From assembly GCA_963779775.1 (NCBI GenBank), contig CAVZZQ010000009.1, positions 1,054,001 through 1,118,000 on the forward strand: 64,000 nt of DNA, in the 5' to 3' direction. Positions 18,284 through 26,899 of this stretch are shown here, piece by piece. The translations under genes and the position numbers were made by a program. Each line of letters opens with the position of its first letter. Positions within the stretch are counted from its first letter, which is position 1. The DNA is from Lysinimonas sp963779775. GTDB lineage: Bacteria; Actinomycetota; Actinomycetes; Actinomycetales; Microbacteriaceae. Below the pieces are notes generated by a model, which did no database searches, was not told the DNA's origin, and saw only the letters and a list, made by a program, of their open reading frames with translations.

Positions 18284-18900
18284 GTGCTCGCACCTGAGCG
18301 CTGCGGGCCGAGACGCGCCAGTGACAGCCGCAGGAGCGCTTGCACCGAGGCGCGATCATCGGCCGAGGCCTCGTCATACGCCTCCTCGGCCGCCTGCGCC
18401 GCGACGCGGTCGTTCCACCCCAGGCCGACCAGGGCGCCGACGACACTGCTGGTCACGGTGCTGGGAGCGCTGACGGAGGATGCCGCACTCGTGCCCGCCG
18501 GCACGATCAGCTTGCCCGCCAGGGACACGGCGATCAGTTTCGCGGTCTTCGGCCCGATGCCTGACACCTTGCGGAACGGCGCGTCGTCTTCGGCCGCCAC
18601 CGCCTGAGCGATCTGCACAGGCGTCAGCGTGGCGAGCACGCCGAGCGCGGACTTCGGCCCGACGCCCGAGACGCCGCGCAGCAGGTCGAAGACCGTGAGC
18701 TCGTCTGGCGTGGCGAAGCCGAAGAGGCTGAGATCGTCTTCGCGCACGATCAGCGCCGTGTGCAGCAAAGCCTCCTGGCCGACCCGGAGGGTGAGACCGT
18801 GCTGAGGCGTCACCTGGACGCCGAGCCCGACGCCGCCGACCTCGATGACCGCGACCGTGCCCGCGACCGTCAGCACGGTCCCTCGCACCGACGAGATCAT
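18280..18900 (-). CDS. ruvA: Holliday junction DNA helicase subunit RuvA
   Basis: RuvA binds four-way junctions as a tetramer and recruits RuvB. The 206-residue protein begins MISSVRGTVLTV, the OB-fold domain. Two helix-hairpin-helix motifs follow (LRGVSGVGPKSALGVL and FRKVSGIGPKTAKLIAVSL). A flexible linker then leads to the RuvB-binding domain III (VVGALVGLGWNDRVAAQA...ALLRLSLARLG). Both ends overlap their neighbours by ATGA, so ruvC-ruvA-ruvB are translationally coupled. Confidence 0.97.
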   Translation of the reverse strand: MISSVRGTVLTVAGTVAVIEVGGVGLGVQVTPQHGLTLRVGQEALLHTALIVREDDLSLFGFATPDELTVFDLLRGVSGVGPKSALGVLATLTPVQIAQAVAAEDDAPFRKVSGIGPKTAKLIAVSLAGKLIVPAGTSAASSVSAPSTVTSSVVGALVGLGWNDRVAAQAAEEAYDEASADDRASVQALLRLSLARLGPQRSGAST

Positions 18901-19460
18901 CGCGCCGCCTTCTCGGCCAGGAGCCACGCGCGCTGTGCCGGAGTCGCTGGTTGAGTAGCGGCCGCCGGCCGGGTGTCGAAACCAGCCCCACCCGAACGCC
19001 ACGCGTGACAGATCGCCAGCGCCAGAGCATCCGCCGCATCCGCCGGTCGAGGCACAGCCTCCAGCCCGAGCACCCGTGCCACCATCGCGCCGACCTGCGC
19101 CTTCTCGGCCGACCCGTATCCGGTGATTGCCGCCTTCACCTCGCTCGGCGTGTGCAGCCCGACGACCAATCCCGCCTCGGCGCCGAGAGCGAGCGCGATT
19201 CCGCTTGCCTGGGCAGTGCCCATCACGGTGCGCAGGTTGTGCTGCGCGAACACGCGCTCGACGGCCATGGCGGTCGGCCGATGCTGCTCGAGCGCGAGAC
19301 GGATTCCGCGCGACACGGCAAGCAGCCGCTGCTCGAGCGCCATCGCGGGCGGAGTCTGAACGACACCGACGTAGACCAGCGTCGCGCGGCGGTTCGCCGC
19401 GACATCCACGATGCCGATGCCGCATCGCGTCAGGCCGGGGTCGACTCCGAGAACGCGCAT
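18897..19460 (-). CDS. ruvC: Holliday junction resolvase RuvC
   Basis: RuvC is the dimeric endonuclease that cuts the junction. The four acidic catalytic positions can be assigned: Asp in MRVLGVDPGLTRCG, Glu in AVERVFAQHN, and the two Asp residues in RPADAADALALAICH. The 187-residue length is normal, with a short Ala/Pro-rich tail. It is the first of the coupled ruvCAB genes and is preceded by a LexA-like box. Confidence 0.97.
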   Translation of the reverse strand: MRVLGVDPGLTRCGIGIVDVAANRRATLVYVGVVQTPPAMALEQRLLAVSRGIRLALEQHRPTAMAVERVFAQHNLRTVMGTAQASGIALALGAEAGLVVGLHTPSEVKAAITGYGSAEKAQVGAMVARVLGLEAVPRPADAADALALAICHAWRSGGAGFDTRPAAATQPATPAQRAWLLAEKAAR

Positions 19461-19482
19461 GCCTCTGAGGCTACCGGTGACA

Positions 19483-19500
19483 TTCGTACACCTGTTCGAA
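19483..19500 (-). promoter_or_regulatory. LexA-like SOS box upstream of ruvC
   Basis: TTCGTAC-ACCT-GTTCGAA on the plus strand is the inverted repeat TTCGAAC-N4-GTTCGAA with one mismatch (T at 19487). It lies 23-40 nt upstream of the ruvC start in the 55-nt gap after yebC. ruvCAB is SOS-regulated in other Actinobacteria, so ruvCAB probably has its own damage-inducible promoter here. Binding is inferred. Confidence 0.6.
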
Positions 19501-19515
19501 GGCAGGCAGCGTGTC

Positions 19516-20280
19516 TTATTCGTCGTCCTCGTCGAGGATCGCCTGCACGTCGGCCGGAACGTCGTAATTGCTGAAGATGTTCTGCACGTCGTCGCTCTCT
19601 TCGAGCGCGTCGATGAGCTTGATCACCTTGCGCGCCGTCTCGAGATCGACCTCGACGTGCAGGTTGGGCACGAACTCGGCGTCGGCGGAGTCGTAGTCGA
19701 TGCCGGCATCCACCAGAGCGGTGCGCGCCTCGACCAAGTGGCTCGGGTCGGTGATGACCTCGAAGCCGCCGCCCTGGTCGATGACCTCCTCGGCTCCGGC
19801 ATCAAGCACCGCCTCGAGGATGCCGTCTTCGGTGACGTTGGGCGCCTTGGTGATCGAGATGACGCCCTTGCGGTTGAAGTTGTATGCGACGCTGCCGGGA
19901 TCGGCCATGGTGCCCCCGTTGCGCGTCATGAGCGTGCGCACCTCGGCCGCAGCACGGTTCCTGTTGTCGGTGAGGCACTCGATCAGCAGGGCGACGCCAT
20001 GGGGGCCGTAGCCCTCGTACATGATCGTCTGGTAGTCGACGGACTCACCGCTGAGCCCCGCTCCGCGCTTGATGGCACGGTCGATGTTGTCGTTGGGCAC
20101 CGAGGTCTTCTTGGCCTTCTGCACGGCGTCGACCAGTGTCGGGTTGCCCGACAGGTCGGCGCCGCCCATCTTGGCGGCGACCTCGATGTTCTTGATGAGC
20201 TTCGCGAACGACTTCGCACGGCGCCCGTCGATGACGGCCTTCTTGTGCTTGGTCGTCGCCCACTTGGAATGCCCGCTCAC
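19516..20280 (-). CDS. YebC/PmpR family protein
   Basis: This 254-residue protein begins SGHSKWATTKHKKAVIDGRRAKSFAKLIKNIE, the YebC family signature, and ends with the acidic domain (VNLH-like EVDLETARKVIKLIDALEESDDVQNIFSNYDV). The family was described as transcription regulators; more recent work also links members (TACO1, YebC) to translation. The GTG at 20280 has a GGAG site and gives the family's normal start. It precedes ruvC in the same direction, the classical yebC-ruvC neighbourhood. Confidence 0.95.
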   Translation of the reverse strand: MSGHSKWATTKHKKAVIDGRRAKSFAKLIKNIEVAAKMGGADLSGNPTLVDAVQKAKKTSVPNDNIDRAIKRGAGLSGESVDYQTIMYEGYGPHGVALLIECLTDNRNRAAAEVRTLMTRNGGTMADPGSVAYNFNRKGVISITKAPNVTEDGILEAVLDAGAEEVIDQGGGFEVITDPSHLVEARTALVDAGIDYDSADAEFVPNLHVEVDLETARKVIKLIDALEESDDVQNIFSNYDVPADVQAILDEDDE

Positions 20281-20351
20281 GATGCTCCTTCTCGTCTCGC
20301 CCTCGATTCTACCCAGCGACCGGCGCGGCCTCGCCCGGCTAGGCTCGGCGG

Positions 20352-20804
20352 GTGGCTGCACGTTGGTTCCGGATCTCGTTCGCCGAGAACGCCCTGCGTC
20401 GCTTCGCTGCCGAGAGTTCGGTGTCGCTCGACGCCCTCCGTGCGCCGGACGCCGTGTCTCTCGCGCTGGCGTTCTACCGCGAGCGGCGCGCGCAGCACGC
20501 CCGGGTCGCCGACGAGGGCGACGGTCTGCTCTGGCAGTGGGGACCGGATGCCGACGCCGAGCGGTTCACGATCGACCTGACCCGTCAGCTCGTCCGCGAG
20601 GACGAGGACGCGATCACCCAGCTCTGCCTCACCCTCGCCTACCGGTGGACTCCGGCCAGGCGTTCGCTCGGACGCGGCCACGCGTGGTGCTTCACCCCCG
20701 CTGCGGCGACCGAGTTCGGCAGGCAGATCCGCGGCTCGACTGCGTACCGCGCCGTAGCGACCGCATCGCCGGTCAGCGTGTCGGTCCGGACAGAACTGCT
20801 CTAG
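20352..20804 (+). CDS. Hypothetical protein
   Basis: The 150-residue protein begins with GTG (VAARWFRISFAENALRRFAAES). It is soluble and without cysteine-based metal sites. Its middle has acidic segments (EGDGLLWQWGPDADAERFTIDLTRQLVREDEDAITQL) and it ends RGSTAYRAVATASPVSVSVRTELL. I do not recognise a family. It is divergent from yebC, and its TAG stop overlaps the TAG of the opposing gene within a single CTAG. Coding is supported by codon bias and position, not by homology I can name. Confidence 0.55.
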   Translation: MAARWFRISFAENALRRFAAESSVSLDALRAPDAVSLALAFYRERRAQHARVADEGDGLLWQWGPDADAERFTIDLTRQLVREDEDAITQLCLTLAYRWTPARRSLGRGHAWCFTPAAATEFGRQIRGSTAYRAVATASPVSVSVRTELL

Positions 20805-21409
20805 CCCGCCGTCAACCGCACCCCGGCTTCGCGCAGTTCAAGCGCGGCAAGCGCCCGCACGACGCCGACTTCGCCGTGCCGCCACGCCTCGACCGGTCGC
20901 TCCGCGACCCGGTGGAGCTCCTGGGCGTCCCCGTCGACCAGGGCGCGCAGCGCGAGCAGTTGCACGCCGTCGGCCAGTTGCGAGATGCGGTACGCCCGGG
21001 TAGCGCGCCGCGCGAAGCGGAACCGCGGGCGCAGCCACAAGAACAGGATGACGAGGATCGGCACCACAGCTGACGCGATCGCGATCACCAAGGCTGCAGT
21101 GTCGATGAGGTTCTGCTGCGCCTGCCCGGCCTGAGCGAGCAGGCCGCCCGCGCCGCTCGCCGCGTCGAAGGGGGCACGGATGCCACCGCCGATGAGGGGA
21201 ACGCCCCCGAGGGTGTTCCCGGCATCCGACATCGTCTTCTGAAAGCCGTCTCCCGCTCCCTTCATGCTCTTTCCCACCTCATCCAGCACCGCGATCGCGG
21301 CGTGAATGAGCACGGCGCCCCAGACCACGAGTGCGATGAGGCCGACCCCGATCAGGTCGGCGAAGATCTGGGCGGTGCGGCGGCCGGCGAAATCCGAATA
21401 GAGCTTCAT
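20801..21409 (-). CDS. Hypothetical two-segment membrane protein
   Basis: This 202-residue protein begins MKLYSDFAGRRTAQIFADLIGVG. It has membrane segments at about 15-40 (GVGLIALVVWGAVLIHAAIAVL) and about 105-127 (TAALVIAIASAVVPILVILFLWL), separated by a Gly/Ala-rich loop. A cytoplasmic C-terminal helix region follows (RARRATRAYRISQLADGVQLLALRALV). Proteins of this shape are frequent near pdxST in Microbacteriaceae, but no function is known to me. It runs in the same direction as pdxST, 115 nt downstream of pdxT. Confidence 0.65.
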   Translation of the reverse strand: MKLYSDFAGRRTAQIFADLIGVGLIALVVWGAVLIHAAIAVLDEVGKSMKGAGDGFQKTMSDAGNTLGGVPLIGGGIRAPFDAASGAGGLLAQAGQAQQNLIDTAALVIAIASAVVPILVILFLWLRPRFRFARRATRAYRISQLADGVQLLALRALVDGDAQELHRVAERPVEAWRHGEVGVVRALAALELREAGVRLTAG

Positions 21410-21524
21410 GCGCCCAGCCTGGCCGCTGGTCCACCCGGGCGCCAGCGGATCGCCTCACTGCCACTGGCAGACTCCACAAGTGCCCGCATGGTCTGGGGCG
21501 GTCCGGCCGCGGGAGGGGCGGTGC

Positions 21525-22136
21525 CTAGGCCGTGGCACGCACCGTGTCGAGGAACCGCTGGTGAAAGCGGTAGTCGTCGGTCATCTCGGGGTGGAACGAG
21601 GTGCCGAGCAGCTTGCCCTGCTCGACGGCGACGACGCGGCCGTCGGTGAGGCTCGCGAGCGCGTGCGCGCGCGGTCCGACCGTCTCGACCACCGGTGCGC
21701 GGATGAAAACCGCGTGCATGATCGGCTCGCCCAGCTCGGGGATGTCGAGGTCGGTCTCGAACGAGTCCAACTGGTTGCCGAAGGCGTTGCGGCGCACCGC
21801 GATGTCCAGACCGCCGAAACTCTGCTGTCCCGGGATGGCATCGAGAACGGTGTCGGCCAGCATGATCAGGCCGGCGCAGGTTCCGTAGACCGGCATCCCC
21901 GCGGCGATTCGCGCCTTCACCGGGTCGGCCAGGCCGAACGTGCGCGAAAGCTTGTCCATCACGCTCGACTCGCCGCCCGGGATGACGAGCCCGCTCACGT
22001 CGTCCAGCTCGCTCTCCCGGCGCACCGGCACAGCATCCGCGCCCAGCTCGTTCAGCACCATGAGGTGCTCGCGGAAGTCGCCCTGCAGGGCCAGAACGCC
22101 GACGCGCGGCTTGGCGGCCGCGCCCCTACCAGCCAC
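21525..22136 (-). CDS. pdxT: Pyridoxal 5'-phosphate synthase glutaminase subunit PdxT
   Basis: PdxT hydrolyses glutamine and channels ammonia to PdxS for PLP synthesis by the DXP-independent route. The 203-residue class I amidotransferase has GVLALQGDFREH, the oxyanion PGGESSVM, the nucleophile Cys87 in GTCAGLI, and the His-Glu pair in SFHPEMT. All catalytic residues are present. It overlaps the pdxS 3' end by 11 nt. Confidence 0.97.
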   Translation of the reverse strand: MAGRGAAAKPRVGVLALQGDFREHLMVLNELGADAVPVRRESELDDVSGLVIPGGESSVMDKLSRTFGLADPVKARIAAGMPVYGTCAGLIMLADTVLDAIPGQQSFGGLDIAVRRNAFGNQLDSFETDLDIPELGEPIMHAVFIRAPVVETVGPRAHALASLTDGRVVAVEQGKLLGTSFHPEMTDDYRFHQRFLDTVRATA

Positions 22137-23028
22137 GATCGGCGAGGCGGTGCGGCGCCGGGATGTCGGCCACGTTGATGCCCACCATCGCTTCGCCGAG
22201 TCCGCGGGATGCGGCCGCGATGACGCTGGGGTCGTCGAAGAAGGTGGTGGCCTTGACGATCGCGGCTGCGCGCGCCTCGGGGTTGCCCGCCTTGAAGATG
22301 CCCGAGCCGACGAAGACGCCGTCGGCGCCGAGCTGCATCATCAGAGCCGCGTCGGCCGGAGTGGCGACGCCCCCGGCCGTGAACAGCACGACAGGAAGCT
22401 TGCCGGTCGCCGCGATCTCGGCCACCAACTCGTACGGCGCCTGCAGCTCTTTGGCCGCGACGTACAGCTCGTCTTTGCTCTTCGCCTTCAGAGCGTTGAT
22501 CTCGCCCGTGATCGTGCGGATGTGCTTGGTGGCTTCCGAGACGTCGCCGGTGCCGGCCTCGCCCTTCGAGCGGATCATCGCGGCACCCTCGGTGATGCGA
22601 CGCAGCGCCTCGCCCAGATTGGTGGCGCCGCAGACGAACGGCACCGTGAACGGCCACTTGTCGATGTGGTTCACGTAGTCGGCAGGCGACAGCACCTCCG
22701 ACTCGTCGATGTAGTCGACGCCGAGCGACTGCAGCACCTGGGCCTCGACGAAGTGACCGATTCGGGCCTTCGCCATCACCGGGATGTTCACCTCGGCGAT
22801 GATCGAGTCGATCAGGTCGGGGTCGCTCATGCGCGCGACTCCGCCCTGAGCACGGATGTCGGCAGGAACACGCTCGAGAGCCATCACGGCCACAGCGCCC
22901 GCGTCTTCGGCGATGCGCGCCTGCTCGGCGGTGACGACATCCATGATGACGCCGCCCTTGAGCATCTCAGCGAGACCGCGCTTGACGCGGCTCGTGCCCA
23001 GGTCTCCTGTGGTGCTGTTCTTGGCCAT
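22126..23028 (-). CDS. pdxS: Pyridoxal 5'-phosphate synthase lyase subunit PdxS
   Basis: PdxS condenses ribose-5-phosphate, glyceraldehyde-3-phosphate and ammonia to PLP within a dodecameric complex with PdxT. The 300-residue protein has the (beta-alpha)8 signature (VKRGLAEMLKGGVIMDVV, VMALERVPADIRAQGG). The two catalytic lysines lie in PVMAKARIGHFVEAQ and IRSKGEAGTGD, and the phosphate-binding FTAGGVATPADAAL loop is present. It is co-transcribed with pdxT and lies 75 nt downstream of the HIT gene. Confidence 0.98.
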   Translation of the reverse strand: MAKNSTTGDLGTSRVKRGLAEMLKGGVIMDVVTAEQARIAEDAGAVAVMALERVPADIRAQGGVARMSDPDLIDSIIAEVNIPVMAKARIGHFVEAQVLQSLGVDYIDESEVLSPADYVNHIDKWPFTVPFVCGATNLGEALRRITEGAAMIRSKGEAGTGDVSEATKHIRTITGEINALKAKSKDELYVAAKELQAPYELVAEIAATGKLPVVLFTAGGVATPADAALMMQLGADGVFVGSGIFKAGNPEARAAAIVKATTFFDDPSVIAAASRGLGEAMVGINVADIPAPHRLADRGW

Positions 23029-23102
23029 GCGTCGATTCTACTTTCCGGTGCTCGGATGGGGCTGGGGCCAGTTCAGGATGCGTGGCTCAGGCAGTGCAAG
23101 GC

Positions 23103-23675
23103 TCAGGCAGGCCAGGCCGCCGCGACCTCGTCGCGCACCTCGCCCAGCAGACGCGGCAGGGCCTTGGTCTGGGCGACGATCGGGAAGAAGTTCGCGTCTG
23201 TCGCCCACCGCGGCACCAGGTGCTGGTGCAGATGGGCGGCGATCCCGGCGCCCGCGATCGCGCCCTGGTTCATCCCGATGTTGAATCCATCGCAATGAGA
23301 GGTCGCGGTCAGCACCCGCATGGCCGTCTGAGTGAGGCTAGCGATCTCAGCGGCCTCCTCGGCCGTCGCCTCGTCATACATCGCAACATGGCGGTACGGC
23401 ACGACGAGCAGGTGGCCGCTGTTGTAGGGGAAGAGGTTCAGAATCACATAGGCGAGCTCGCCGCGATGCACGATCAGCGCCTGCTCGTCGCTCAGGGTCG
23501 GCGCGGTGCAGAACACGCACTGGTCGTTCGCCCCTGCCGCGCCCTTCTCGATGTACGCGATGCGATGCGGAGTCCACAGGCGGGCGAACCCGTCGGGCAC
23601 CGCCGCGAAGTCGCGGCTCGACTCGACCTCGTTGTCCGGGTACCGCGTGCCGTCGTAGTCCGGCGGGACCTCCAT
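23103..23675 (-). CDS. HIT-family nucleotide hydrolase or phosphorylase
   Basis: This 190-residue histidine-triad protein has the His-phi-His-phi-His-phi-phi motif HLHQHLVP near the C-terminus and the upstream NLFPYNSGHLLVVPYRH strand region. CVFCTAP near residue 55 may bind zinc. Actinobacterial relatives (Rv2613c type) act as Ap4A phosphorylases, and that is the best guess here. It overlaps the thrS stop by 1 nt, and pdxS follows; a thrS-HIT neighbourhood is conserved among Actinobacteria. Confidence 0.9.
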   Translation of the reverse strand: MEVPPDYDGTRYPDNEVESSRDFAAVPDGFARLWTPHRIAYIEKGAAGANDQCVFCTAPTLSDEQALIVHRGELAYVILNLFPYNSGHLLVVPYRHVAMYDEATAEEAAEIASLTQTAMRVLTATSHCDGFNIGMNQGAIAGAGIAAHLHQHLVPRWATDANFFPIVAQTKALPRLLGEVRDEVAAAWPA

Positions 23676-25642
23676 CAGACCTGAGCCTTGGTGGCGATGG
23701 CGTCGTGAATGCGCCGAGCGGCCTCATCGATCGCGAGCCCGTTCTCTTGCGTTCCATCGCGGAAGCGGAAGCTCACCGTGCCGGCCGCGCGGTCCTGCTC
23801 CCCCGCGATGAGCATGAACGGCACTTTCTGCTGGGCGTGCGTGCGGATCTTCTTCTGCATCCGGTCGTCGCCGCTGTCGAGCTCGGCGCGCACGCCCTCG
23901 CTCGTCAACCGCGCGATGATCTCACCGAGGTAGTCGGCGTACTCGTCGGCGACCGGGATGCCCACCACCTGCACCGGCGCCAGCCAGACCGGGAACGCGC
24001 CCGCGAAGTGCTCGAGGAGGATCCCGAAGAACCGTTCCATCGAACCGAGCAGGGCGCGGTGGATCATGACCGGGCGCTGCTTGGAGCCGTCCTGTGCGGT
24101 GAACTCGAGCTCGAAGCGCTCAGGCAGGTTCGGGTCGATCTGCACGGTGGACAACTGCCAGGTGCGCCCGATCGCGTCGCGCGCCTGCACCGAGATCTTC
24201 GGGCCGTAGAACGCGGCGCCGCCCGGATCGTCGACGAGGTCGAGGCCCGACGACAGCGCGACTCGACGCAGGGCGTCTGTGGTGCTCTCCCACATCTCAT
24301 CGTCGCCGAGCCACTTGCTCTTGACGTCGTCCTTGGTCGAGAGCTCGAGGTAGAAGTCGGTGAGGCCGAAGTCGCGCAGCATGCTGAGCACGAGGTCGAG
24401 GGTCTTGCCGACCTCGGCCTCGAGCTGGTCGGGCCGCACGAACAGGTGGGCGTCGTCCATGGTGAGGCCGCGCACCCGGGTGAGCCCGTGCAGGGCGCCA
24501 GACATCTCGTTGCGGTAGACCGAGCCGAACTCGCTGAGCCGCATCGGCAAGTCGCGGTAGCTGCGGGGCCGTTCCTTGTAGATCAGGATGTGGAACGGGC
24601 AGTTCATCGGCTTCAGGTAGTAGTCCGAGCCTTGTTTGACGACGTTGCCTTCGGCGTCGAGCTCTTCATCGAGCACCATCGGGGGAAACATGCCTTCGGC
24701 ATAGTTCACCAGGTGACCTGACTGAACGAACAGATCCTTCTTGGTGATGTGCGGTGTATAGACGTACGAGTAGCCGGCCTCGCGGTTGCGGCGCAGCGCA
24801 TGCTGCTCGATCTCTTGCCGAACCACGCCGCCTTTCGGATGCCACACCGACAAGCCCGAGCCGATCTCCTCTGGGAACGAGAACAGGTCGAGCTCTTTGC
24901 CGAGCTTGCGATGATCGCGCTTGGCCGCTTCTTCGAGGCGGACCGTGTATGCGCGCAGTTCGTCTTTGCTCGGCCACGCGGTGCCGTAGATGCGCTGCAG
25001 CTGCGGGTTCTTCTCGGAGCCGCGCCAGTACGCAGCGGCGATCCGCATGAGTTGGAAGACCCCGAGGGCGCCCGTGTTGGGCACGTGGGGACCGCGGCAC
25101 AGGTCGCGCCAGACGGTGACGCCGTCGCGATCCACGTTGTCGTAGATGGTCAGCTCGGCGCCGCCGACCTCGACGGACTCACCGTCGTCACCGCTGCCCT
25201 CGCCGTGCCCGACGTGACCTTTGAGGCCGATCAACTCGAGCTTGTACGGTTCGCCGGCCAGCTCGGCGCGCGCCTCATCCTCAGACACGACCCGGCGCTG
25301 AAAGCGCTGACCCGACCGGATGATGCGATCCATCTCCTTCTCGATGGCCTTCAGGTCATCGGGAGTGAAGGGGGTCGCGACATCGAAGTCGTAGTAGAAG
25401 CCGTCGGTGATCGGCGGACCGATGCCGAGCTTCGCCTCGGGATTGATGCGCTGCACCGCCTGCGCCATCACGTGCGCTGTGGAGTGCCGCAGGATGTCGA
25501 GCCCATCCGGCGAGTCGATCGTCACCGCCTCGACGGTGTCGGTGGTCGTGACCGTCGTCGCCTTGTCCTTGAGCTCGCCGTTGACGCGTACTGCGACGAC
25601 GGCGCGGTCGGGGAACAGGTCGAAACCGGTCTGCGCGCTCAC
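23675..25642 (-). CDS. thrS: Threonyl-tRNA synthetase
   Basis: ThrRS charges tRNA-Thr. The 655-residue protein has a short degenerate TGS region at the N-terminus and the editing domain with HSTAHVMAQAV. The class II core carries PMNCPFHILIYK (zinc Cys), the motif 2 loop region MRLSEFGSVYRNE, motif 3 LLGSMERFFGILLEH, and a C-terminal anticodon-binding domain ending REDTVSFRF-like (GTVSFRFRDG). The length and all zinc ligands are normal. No T-box-like leader fits in the 57 nt before it. Confidence 0.97.
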   Translation of the reverse strand: MSAQTGFDLFPDRAVVAVRVNGELKDKATTVTTTDTVEAVTIDSPDGLDILRHSTAHVMAQAVQRINPEAKLGIGPPITDGFYYDFDVATPFTPDDLKAIEKEMDRIIRSGQRFQRRVVSEDEARAELAGEPYKLELIGLKGHVGHGEGSGDDGESVEVGGAELTIYDNVDRDGVTVWRDLCRGPHVPNTGALGVFQLMRIAAAYWRGSEKNPQLQRIYGTAWPSKDELRAYTVRLEEAAKRDHRKLGKELDLFSFPEEIGSGLSVWHPKGGVVRQEIEQHALRRNREAGYSYVYTPHITKKDLFVQSGHLVNYAEGMFPPMVLDEELDAEGNVVKQGSDYYLKPMNCPFHILIYKERPRSYRDLPMRLSEFGSVYRNEMSGALHGLTRVRGLTMDDAHLFVRPDQLEAEVGKTLDLVLSMLRDFGLTDFYLELSTKDDVKSKWLGDDEMWESTTDALRRVALSSGLDLVDDPGGAAFYGPKISVQARDAIGRTWQLSTVQIDPNLPERFELEFTAQDGSKQRPVMIHRALLGSMERFFGILLEHFAGAFPVWLAPVQVVGIPVADEYADYLGEIIARLTSEGVRAELDSGDDRMQKKIRTHAQQKVPFMLIAGEQDRAAGTVSFRFRDGTQENGLAIDEAARRIHDAIATKAQV

Positions 25643-25699
25643 GCCTCAACTGTACCGGCGCGCTCGAGGCGCCGCCGTCCGCCGCCGGGCCGCCCGAGG

Positions 25700-26899
25700 T
25701 CAGTGGCCGAACGCGTTGAACGCGTGCAACAGGGTGTCCATCCACTGCAGCACGATGTCGCGATTGAACGCCGTGGCCCAGGCGATCACGATCTGCAGGA
25801 CGGCCACGAGGTCCATCATGACGACGGTGACGAACTCTTTTCGAGTGGGGACGAGGGCGATCGCCATCAGCGTCATCAGGATGAAGGTGTTGCCTGCCGA
25901 ACCCGTGGGGATCAGCCCGATGACGAACGCTCCCAGGATCGCCACGAACACCAGCGTCGACACCAGGATGGACCCCGGCCGACGCACGATCAGGGCTACC
26001 ACCCAGGCGCTGAGCACGGGTGCGATCAGCAGCCAGCCGCTCGGCTGGTCGAACAGGTGGGGCAGGGTGGCGAACCGATCGGCCGTGTCCGGCGATCGAC
26101 GCCTGCGCCCGGTGCTGCCCAACGGCCTGCCGATGAAGATCAGGTTGAGGATGGCGATCGCCCCGATCGCCGCCACCGTCGGGAAGACGATGACGAGCAC
26201 GTTCGCTCCGCGGGCGCCCTGCTGATGCCGTCGGCCCAGCCTCAGGAACGGCGCCGCCGCCGCCGCGGTGAGCACGTAGAGGATGCCGCTCAAATCTGAC
26301 AGCGTCGCGAGCATCAGCAGCAGGCCGGCTCGGAATCCGGACTGGGTATTGCCCCATGCCACGAAACGCACGATGTCGGCGATGCCGAGGCCGAAGAAGG
26401 CCAGGCCGAGGAAGGCCGCGAAGTTCTCGGACACCGTGTAGGCGAACAACGGATTCGCCGCCAGGGCCAGCATGAGGATCGTCATGGTGCCGACGTGGAA
26501 CTTGCGCTGCACCATGATCTCGAGGATCTTCTGCAGGAAAACGCCCGCCACGAGGGCGCCGGCAATCGCCAAACCGGTCTCGCCGCCCGGGATCACCGCG
26601 GCCAGCAGCGTCGACAGCGGCGGGAAGATCTCGCCGATCCACGTGACGTCTGCGCGGTTCCAGTCGATGTGGGCGATGTGAACCAACAACTCATGGTTCG
26701 GCGTGTACAGGCGTGCGGTCACCGAGCTCTGCGAGGCCGCCCAGGCGACCACGAGGTACGGAACGGCGAAGAGCAGTCGCAGGAGCCAGCGGAAGACGGG
26801 GTCTCGCGGGAAGGCATCCAGGCGCGTGCGTTCCGGCCTGCGGTGCACGCGGTCGCGCACGCTCGCCGAATACGGGATGAGATCGGTGTCCACGCTCAC
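25700..26899 (-). CDS. Polytopic membrane protein, possibly GT-C-like, paired with the GT2 synthase
   Basis: The 399-residue protein has about ten hydrophobic segments after a basic cytoplasmic N-terminus. The first extracytoplasmic loop (NHELLVHIAHIDWNRADV, then WIGEIFPPLSTLLAAVIPGG) has an acidic residue and a PPL block reminiscent of GT-C glycosyltransferases. A second long basic loop near 270 (RPLGSTGRRRRSPDTAD) is probably cytoplasmic. I cannot name the family. Its start overlaps the GT2 synthase stop by 4 nt, so the two are translationally coupled and likely serve one envelope-polysaccharide pathway. thrS follows after 57 nt. Confidence 0.6.
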   Translation of the reverse strand: MSVDTDLIPYSASVRDRVHRRPERTRLDAFPRDPVFRWLLRLLFAVPYLVVAWAASQSSVTARLYTPNHELLVHIAHIDWNRADVTWIGEIFPPLSTLLAAVIPGGETGLAIAGALVAGVFLQKILEIMVQRKFHVGTMTILMLALAANPLFAYTVSENFAAFLGLAFFGLGIADIVRFVAWGNTQSGFRAGLLLMLATLSDLSGILYVLTAAAAAPFLRLGRRHQQGARGANVLVIVFPTVAAIGAIAILNLIFIGRPLGSTGRRRRSPDTADRFATLPHLFDQPSGWLLIAPVLSAWVVALIVRRPGSILVSTLVFVAILGAFVIGLIPTGSAGNTFILMTLMAIALVPTRKEFVTVVMMDLVAVLQIVIAWATAFNRDIVLQWMDTLLHAFNAFGH

